This document shows positions 10,601 through 20,431 of a stretch of 64,000 nucleotides of DNA, piece by piece. The stretch's first letter is position 1. The number at the start of each line of letters is the position of its first letter. Position numbers and translations under genes: made by a program. Source of the stretch: Diadema setosum (taxonomy: Eukaryota; Echinodermata; Echinoidea; Diadematoida; Diadematidae); NCBI RefSeq assembly GCF_964275005.1, contig NC_092688.1:26142934-26206933 (forward strand), written 5' to 3'. Below the pieces are notes generated by a model. That model was not told the DNA's origin. It ran no database searches and saw nothing but the letters and a program-made list of their open reading frames with translations.

Positions 10601-13600
10601 TTCCTTGCCTGGGGCTGCTAAAACTCTCCATAGGGTAAGTAATGTGAATTCCAGTTGCTTGTTAATTGTTGCCCGTGTTCTTAGCAGGAGAAATATCTCT
10701 TGCAATGACCTCATGGTTGATTTGAAAGAAAACAAGCAAGTTTTGCCCTCATGCAAACATTGCATAGCTGTGTTACAGCAGAACACAAACAATAGTACAC
10801 AGCTCAATAGATGACTTAGATGATGCCCTTATATTCAATCACTATTATGACAAAATTATGCTTGAACTTTTTCAAACTAAACAAAGCAAGCTGTTCTGCA
10901 GCTACAACTTTGGCAAAAATCTTTCACTGTGATTTTCACTAAACAGCAAATTACTGCATAAGACTTGACTTTACCTTCAGCCAGTGACCTCATGACCTCC
11001 AGATGACCCATCTCAGCTGCCCTAAAGAGGGGCGTGTGCTTCGTCTGGTCTTGTACATCCACAGCAGCTTCATGCTTGAAGGTTGGAAACAAAAGGCAAT
11101 CACATGGATCAAAATACTCAGATGTTTCCTCAGCTCTTTTGAATGGGAAAGAAGTTCCTTCTTGTATGACCAACATTTTGGGATTTCTGTGACTCTGGAA
11201 TCTGTACCATGGTACAGTTGGACAGAATTTGGATACTTGTAATACAAAGACTTAGAAAGCATGGTGATGTTGGTATTAAAGTGAATATCTCAAGCCAAAA
11301 ACAAAAGGGAATCCGTGAAATGAGTCATTCATACACATCAATTCCAATTTTTATTTGCACAATCATTAAAGATGTTTGTGTCCAAAAGATCATTTCCTCA
11401 AAACTTAACTTGTCAAGAATATTAGTTAACATGTTGTAAAATAATATGTCACCACATAGATCTTGCAGTATGACAATTCTCAAATATCAGACAGTTTGTG
11501 GGTTTGTTTGTTTTTTTTAACAACAAGGGGTTTAGGAGAGAGCCGAAAAGGAAGAAAATCCGTAATGCTCTAAATGACACAACAGTGATAGGACTGTTCA
11601 TTGCTACTAACCCTGAGTAAAACTCCAACAGTGCTGGCATGGCCTGACATGGCAGCTGCATGCAGAGCTGTTCAAAACAAAACAAATAGAAGGGGGATAA
11701 ATCATCATGATTTTTTTTTTAATTTGGAGTCAACATTCTCTTCTGCATCTGTCCACTGCAGTGCCTTGGAGTTTGGTTCTTGAATCGATTATTCATGACA
11801 TACTTCACTAGACATCTCCACTACTTAAAAGTTTATCATGATATTCATAAAGTCAGCATAGATTTTGGATTGTTCAGACAAGCCAAAAAGATTGATTGTA
11901 GATAAGCCAAAAAGCTTGATTGTAGAAGATCATTCACTGAAAATAAGGATAGATAAAAAAAATAATTTGCATGTTAGCGATTTGTTGATATTTATTTCAC
12001 TATAAGCAAATGATAAATTAGTACTTCTGGTCCTTAATATTTCTGTTTTTTGAGATTTTTTTTTTTTTTTTTTTTGGGGGGGGGGTTTCAATCTTTTTTT
12101 TTTTCCTTTTTTTTTTTTGGGGGGGGGTTGTGTGCAAGGCTTACTCTTACATCTGAGTCTAAATGACTCGATGGCTCTCATAACCATAATCAGAAACAGA
12201 GAGAAAGAACAAAAACATAATGCCTCAGGTACCCTTTGAGGAAGAGGCATAAAGATGTGTTTAATAATGCATTTTGAGTCTTGATTTAAGACTATTAATT
12301 GGAGATTTCTTGATTTCTAATAGTAAATCATTCCAAAGTTTAGGAGCTGCACAAGCAAATGCACACTCTCCTGATATCATTTTTTGTTTTAGGTGTAGGG
12401 ATATGTGGAAGAAGAATGTCTTTATTTTTATCTTATTTGCTTTTATTAATGGTTTAAAAGAAAACTACCATGGCAGCCAAAACAGGCCGAATTGAGGTAG
12501 TTTACACAGTAATACAACATAAGATTAACAATATCACATACAAATTGCTTATGAAAAAAAAAGACTTACATTACAGAACATATGTATATGATAACATAAT
12601 TGCATATTCATTCTACAGCTCAATTTCTAAAACACAGATATAATATCAAAAACCGCCAGACATTAACACGTTCATATAATACAAATAGAAATGCATATGA
12701 TTACAGTCTTGAACACACTTGACACTTTTACCCCTTCACACATAGTGTACACCTCCCTTTGGCAAAAACTTTGCACCTATTGTCATACACCCACTGTGCA
12801 CTTTATGAGTGAGTCTATGAGAGTTAACTCGACCAAGTTTGACACTAGCTAGGACTGTAGTGTAGTATCAATCCCAGGCTGCTCGCCACCAACCCTCACC
12901 TGTTGCTCCCGTCTTGTCTGTGGCATTGATGTCCTGTCCGTATCTCATCATGACCTCCAGGACACCATCGGCCCCCTTGCCCGCAGCCCACATCAGGGCG
13001 GACCGGCCCTCGAGGTCCGGCTCGTCTGTGATGCCTTCCCTCTGGAGGAACAGCTCCACCGTTTCCTAGCAACAAGAGAGAGAGAGAGTAACATCATATG
13101 GCTTTAAACTCTGGCAAAACTCTGGCAGTTAGAAGATGTGTTTGTCTGTTTGTTTTTTAAATGGCAGTAGTGCTACTCTTTTTAGCCTTCCCCCCGAGAT
13201 GCAGAGATGCTAAACTTGTAAGCAGCATTGCAGCATTTTGAGGGCTAAAAATTTGTATTTTTGGTGAAAAAACAGTTATTTCTGCCTTTCCTGCCATAGA
13301 TGTATGTAGTTAATTATAATTTGGGACAAACATCATTGTCCATGCTACCTTCAGTATCTTTGGCAAAACACGGTACAAATAATGCCACAAAAAGGAATGA
13401 TTGGCATCTCCGGAGTTGGCAGAGATGGTTTACAATCAAACATTAGACAAGCATGCAAGAAAGTCAGACTGTACTTTATGGTATACAAATATACTGCAAA
13501 ACAAAAACTTTTCTCAACAGATAAATCCAATCCAGTACATACTTTATACACCATATGTTCAGCAAGTCCAATCATTTCACTAATCAGAACTGCCCAACAA

Positions 13601-16600
13601 TTTCGCAAGTGGTTAGATTAGCGATCATGACGTACAGCAATTGTCATGCACCCTGTTCATGTACAGTGTACTGCGTACCAGTACATGTACGCGTTCATGT
13701 TGCTTTCGCATCAGGATAAGAGTTAATATTTTCGCCTGTTTTTAAATTTGCAAATAGTAGATGACTCGCAAAACTTTTGCAAAATATAAACAGTTTAGAT
13801 TTTGCAAAAGTTTTGCGAGTCGACAGTTTAAAACTGTCGACAGTAAATGGAATTAACCCCTCTCATTAAGCATTTCACTCTCGGTGTAGACAAACACTCA
13901 CTGTGTGGTTGTTTTGTGCTGCGTAGTGGAGGGGCGTGGCGCCGTTGGAGTCTGAGCAGCTGTAGTTGGCATTCTTGTCCAGCAGTATGCCTACCATGTG
14001 GGTGTGGCCCAGGACCGCCGCCCAGTGCAGCGGGGTGCGGAACATGTTGTCCAGGACGGAGATGTTACACTTGACCAAGGGTGTCTGCAAATCAGGAATA
14101 TGAGGTAACCGGATCTGAACTGAATACCTGACCAATAGGCAGGGCTCAACATTAGCAGTGGAACGGTAGCCCAAGGCCACTAAAAATTGCTGTCGGGCCA
14201 CCAAATTTCCACAAAGATTATCTGTTGGTGGCCGTATCAGGCAACCAAGATTGTTATATTTCCTCATTTTATCGGGCTTATACATTTCTTTTTTTTTTCG
14301 TGCCACCAAAATGTAAAATTTAAAGCTTTTAGTTGCCTGATAAAAGAAAAAAAAATAGTGTCAAGCCATGCCACCAGGTCAGATGAAAATTGAAAAAATG
14401 AAGAATTCAAGGAAAAGCTCCACTCTAAGTTCACACAGACTTTCATATAACATGGATTAAAATCAAACAAACAGAAAAGAGAAAGTTCCACACAAATTAG
14501 GTAAGAAAAATAAAAGTCATGATATCTTATCTTTTCAAGTTTCCCATATCTTTACAAAAGAGGAAAATCCGTCCCTGTAATATGCAAATTACTAGGGCGA
14601 TGATGTCACTGCCTCATGACTGTCCTGTGAACCCTTTTTGTGCCCAGATACTAATAGCTTAGCTTGTCGAGCTTTTCTATCAGCACTCGGTAATCCAACC
14701 AAACTTGACCTAGCTGTAAAAGTTAGCAAGCCCACTCAGGTGTAGCAATGTACCTCAGCCTAACAAAAGGCCATGACAACAGAATGGGGATTAGGGAATT
14801 AGGTAATTTCTATTCATTTACACTCAGTCTCCAGTCTTAGCAAAAAATAGAAAAAAAAAGTAAGGCTCAAAACACAACACTACAGATCTCGATGTACTCT
14901 TTATAGAAAAGGAGTCATTTATGTTGACACCCATCTTAATGCTCCTGACTAACCTGGAAATCAACAAGCTGCTGGACAACGGAGGTGTTGCCATTGGCAA
15001 CGGCAAGGTGAAGCGCTGTCCTGCCCTCGTAGTCCTGCCAATTTATCACACTTGGTTCAGTGTCCTACAGGGGATAAAATACAAGATGATTTACTATCAA
15101 GAAAATAAGATTTGGCTCAATTTTCCAACACTGGACCCTGATTATGACATACATCAAAGGCTGTACAGCAGTGCATCATAAAGGATACCTCAACATAGGA
15201 GCTATGAAAATTACCTCGTGATAGAAATTATTCTGCTAATCAGGTTTGTAAATAACTTTCATCTATATATTAGATGCAGAATGTTGTGATACTACTGCTT
15301 AGAAAGGTTTGCTCATCTTTTTTATTTAAATTTGGAACAGATTCCTGGAAAAAAGTATATTACATCCAGGAGGTATACACTAAATTTAGCTGCCAAATCT
15401 GTTTACGTGTGCACACATACCTAGATACAAACACATACACATACATTTACAAACTCACATTCGCAGTCACACTTGCTAAAATATAGATTTTCTCACCAAT
15501 ATCAGCTGGACCGTGCTGATGGCAGTAGGAGAATCCCCAGCATTGGCTGCCCAGTGTAAAGGGGTTTTCCCATCCGTGTCTGGGATGCCAATGTTGGAGC
15601 TCTGGCATGTACAAAGAAGAAGAAGAAGAAGAAGAAAAACATTACAGGTCACACAGTTAGTGACCTTTAACAGTTAGCTAACGCAAACTACATTGTTCCA
15701 GTAAAATTGAACTACTATCCTCGGCATCAGTTTAGACATGGCACTCTCCATCACTATCCACATACCTGTGCTGTCAAAGTGGTGAGGGGGACACGCAGTT
15801 ATGCAGTTGTCATAATGTCATATGAACAGAATAACATTTAATTATCAGAAGTTATATCACTGTGATTGCTCCTGACTAGTCATTAAGATGAATTTTAAGG
15901 CTAGCTGGTGGTTCTGTGCATTCAATTATGATATGTTATATTGGTATGGAGTTACAATGTTTTGGGCACTGCAATGGTCACTTTGTGCTGTTACGTGTCC
16001 CTATCAATGGCAACAAGATGGCACTGTCCATTTTATATAATTTGAAATAAAATATTAAGGCATTCATATCATTTTTGAGAGTGGCATCTATATATGAACC
16101 GCACTGCCGTCTGTGCTCCAACCATTCATTCCATGGGACCTAAGGATGTGTGAAATGCTAGAACATGTAACAAAAGATGGCATGAGGTTGAGAGTTATTG
16201 TCTTCAGGGCATGAATTGTTTTAACCCTTCAAACCTTCCCTGCATCAATAAACAACTGATTTTCTATGCAGTATTATTGTTAGAGGTACAGACAGAGTTA
16301 AGATCACTCACATGTTTGATCAACATCCTCACTGCTTCCTCATTGCCATAGGAAGCACTCCAGTGAAGAGCAGTTCTCTGTCATATGAAAAGAAAGGGAG
16401 AAACAAAAATGATACTACTACTGCATAAACCAGAGTCTGTCTGATTGTATCTACATCAAATCACTGGAACCCTACCTCCCTCCCCCCCCCCTTCTCCTCA
16501 AGACATGTGAACATAATTCACTTCAGCTGCACTTAACAAAAGAAAGTGTAATCTCACCTATGGATTATGCAAATTTTGACTGCACAATGAGCATGACACA

Positions 16601-19600
16601 ATGAATGCATATGACAACAGACATCCAGTAAAGAAAGCATGCCGACACATGCACAAGCAAGATGAAAGGTACACTTATTTCATGTCTGTTTTAGTTCATG
16701 GACTAAACTTAAACCACAAACTACTGTCCTGAATTTGGGCCTGTATGAATTAATCTGGTGAGGCAAATACAAAATCCATGCACATTACCAAGCTGCACTG
16801 ACTCCAGCTGGCACAAACCGTACCCAAAGCAACAGCTTCAAGACCTGTTAGCACAGGGAAACATGGGTGGTACAATTTGAGAACGTGCACAGTCATAGCA
16901 AGCGTAGGGAGTACCGTAGCAATCACTGTGAGAGAGTCCAAAAATTATTGCAAGCTGCTTTTGCGAAAGGCTAGCCACGTGTCTATGAATGTGTGCATCA
17001 AAGTGTACGACGATCGGTAACAGTCAACTCAAGTTGAGATTCTTTGGTTGTGTGTAATTAAATAGAGATCAGTGATAATCCTGTACATAATTCGTTACAG
17101 GGATTGTCTAATATATCCAAGCCAGGCCAGCCTTCCCACTTCACGATATCCCCAAGTTACCGAGTGTACCGGGTGGTTGAAATCGAAATATACCTTCAAG
17201 AAACACAATAATAGGGAGCTTTAGATTTGCGGCGTGGACATTTGAGATGACGATTGCATTGGACGTTCTCCTCTCTCCCTACTTTGTTGAAAAGTAGCTT
17301 TAGATTACGCAGAGACGCAACCTATAAAAAATAAAATGGCGCCCCCATATGATCAGTCCATCAAGTAGCTCTCTGCGTCGTGAATTGAGCGGATGTAAAA
17401 ATAGCCTAGAAAGCTCAGATGACGTGAGCTATAAATAGATCGAGTTTGATAAGCGATTTTGCACATGCTCAGAACAAGTTTTTTCCCCTTTGAACATCCC
17501 CGTCGCAAAAAATCTAAAGCTCTCTAATCATCTGATTTCCCTTTGTACCTTGGAGTTATCCTGCTCGTCCATCTCTCCGGGCAAGAGCTGCTTCATGATG
17601 AGGGCCAGGCATCGGGTGTCCTTGTGTCTGGTGGCAAAGTGGAGACACGTCTGACCGTCGTTGTCCTTCTCCCGCCAGTACGCTCCCTTCGACACCAGCA
17701 GCTTGCACAGTCGGAAGAGCCCCTGTAACACCACCGACATGACAGGTGAGTTTAATGAGGTGGCAGCACGAGTCACAAACACAATGAACATGTCCTTAGA
17801 ATTCCTTACGAATACGCCACAGTAGTGCTTTGCATTTTACAGGAATAAGCTACATATTGCATATAACGTAGATGTATGTTATTTGAGGAGCTACATTTGT
17901 ACTTCCAAAAAGGAAAGTACAGAGGAAGGATAGCCATTAAAAATAGCAATATACTATCGATTCTCAATCAGTAATAAAGTTATTGCATGCTACAAAAAGT
18001 AACTTCATTTAAAGGGTACTTTCTGGTCATTTTGAAATATAGACCAATTTAAATTGCACACTGCTTCTCTAAAATTTACTACAGATTTTTCCAAGTTATC
18101 TTTGGTGCCTATTTCAATGCAATGAAGAATACACTTAATTCTAGTTAACCCAAGGAGAAGACAGAAAGACACACACATAAACAGACAGGTTTGGCTCATT
18201 GCTCTCAAATATTTCCTGACTGCTAAAGTCTTCAGAAATTAAAGAAAAAACAGAAAAGCAATGTGAGAGTGTAGACCTCTGCCAAGCAGTTCATTTCCAC
18301 CCATGACACGTGCATGCTGAAAATCATCAAATTTTCCTCATGATAAAGAAGCCTTTATTTACCTCATCAGGTTCCTGCATGCTGCAAGGCAACTTGAGCA
18401 GAACATGTGCTTCTAGTGCAAATATGCAGACCCCATGTACCTGTAGTTTGAACTCCAAAGTTCACTGACTCTATTTGTTAAAAGCTACAAAATCCTTCAA
18501 AAACTCATAAAAAATTCCCCTGATTACTTCCAAAATTCAATCATCTACTCCTTGTGCCATTATCAACTTTTTCCTGCAGGTTTCATTAAAATCCTTCCCT
18601 GGTTTTTGGAGTTATTTTGCAAACAGACAAACAAACAACAAACCAATGCAGATAAAAACAAAAAACAAAAAAAATAACTCCTTAGCGGAGGTAATGAAAT
18701 GCACAATGCTCTGAGATGACCTCATCTCCAATAGAAGGGGGGGGGGGGGATGCCTACAGGTACGGTGTACAGTGTATCTCCTGACCTTGTACGTTGCCCA
18801 GTGGAGGGCCGTCCTTCCCCCATTGTCCTTGGTGTCTACATTTGCACCTTTCTTGATTAGAACTTCAGCACACTCAAGGCGGTCAGCGAGGACGGCAAAC
18901 ATGAGGGGCGTTCGCCCAAACTGGTCCGGCTGATCCACCTGCTTGGGATAGGCTGTTTCAGGATTGAACACATAAACAATGTGAATAGGATCTGATTACA
19001 TAGTGCTCCATGCAATTTATAGCAAACGGATCAATGACATTTGCTCCTGCGACAACTGCTCCAATGAAATATCTGCACTCTAAACCAAACACAAATTCTA
19101 CCCACAAATATAACCCTAACCTTAATCCTAATCCTCACATCAAACTAAACCTAAAACCTATCACAACCCTACCCTTAAGCCTAAGTAAAATAAGATTGGA
19201 ACAATTGTCATAGGAGCAAATATTGTATCACCACAGCAAACACACACTCAATCATTATCACACAGAAACACATTTAAAATCCATAGCAAAACAAACCTGG
19301 GGAAAAAATGCCCACACACATATTTCTCTAAAGTTCCATTTCTAGAGTCTTCTCATCTAAGGGAGCGGGGGTGGTTATCATGTACTCTCCTCAATATCAG
19401 CATTGAATTTTATATTGAAAACTGCTTCTGAAAATGTTCCTTAACTTTCTAAGACAGGATAGCACAAAGAAGCAATAGTGGACAAGCCTTGACTCTAAAA
19501 GTGAGATCCAATGTATACAGTCTCATGTATCTTGCTTACTCCTGAAAAAAAAAAAAAATCTACTGTTTGCAACAGACTTTGAAATTACCAGTTTTATCTA

Positions 19601-20385
19601 AACTCATACAAATGGGAAAAATAATTACCTATGGGGAAACTGACAAATATCATTTAAACACAAGCATTCACTGCAATAGTCAGCAAGTGTGCCTAGAATA
19701 CATACATTGTACTGGTTTGTGCACAGCAATTTGCCCACTGTTGAGACAACACTGACTAACCTTTAAGGACTTTCACAAGGGCATTTTTCTGCCCGTTGAC
19801 GGCGGCCGCGTGGATCTGGGTGGCTGGGGAGGACACTTCTCGCTGCAGGGAGGTGCTGGAGTCCATGACACCAGTCCTGTGGGCCAGTGAAACCTGTCCC
19901 CTCACCTCAGGTATGGTCTTGTCCCCCGTAGAGGGCGCTGCTACCTGCATCACTTCTCCCTTCTGCCTTTTCTACACAAAGAGGACAGAGAGGGAACGAT
20001 GATATTCAAGATGAACAAAAAACAAACGAACAGACAGAAAAAAAAAAAGCCGAACATGTGAAGCAGGGGTGCCAAGCTTGTAAATAGCATTGCAGTTTTT
20101 TGACAGGGCTAAAAGGGGGCATTTTTGGTAGAAAAACAGCATTTCTACTTTTCCTACGGTTGACATACAATTGTAATATGTAGAGATACAATTTGGGAAA
20201 AACAGTATTTTCCATGAAACATACAGGATTTTTTTTTTTTTTTGCCCCCTCCCTCCATCAAAAAAAAAAAAAAAAAAGCCAAAAAGGAAAGTTACAGTTG
20301 GCATCTCCAGTGAAGGTATGAAATCACTCAACTGTGTTTTCAGTCTTTCAGATGATACAGAATGAGGTCCACCAAGTACAGATCT

Positions 20386-20431
<46 letters not shown>

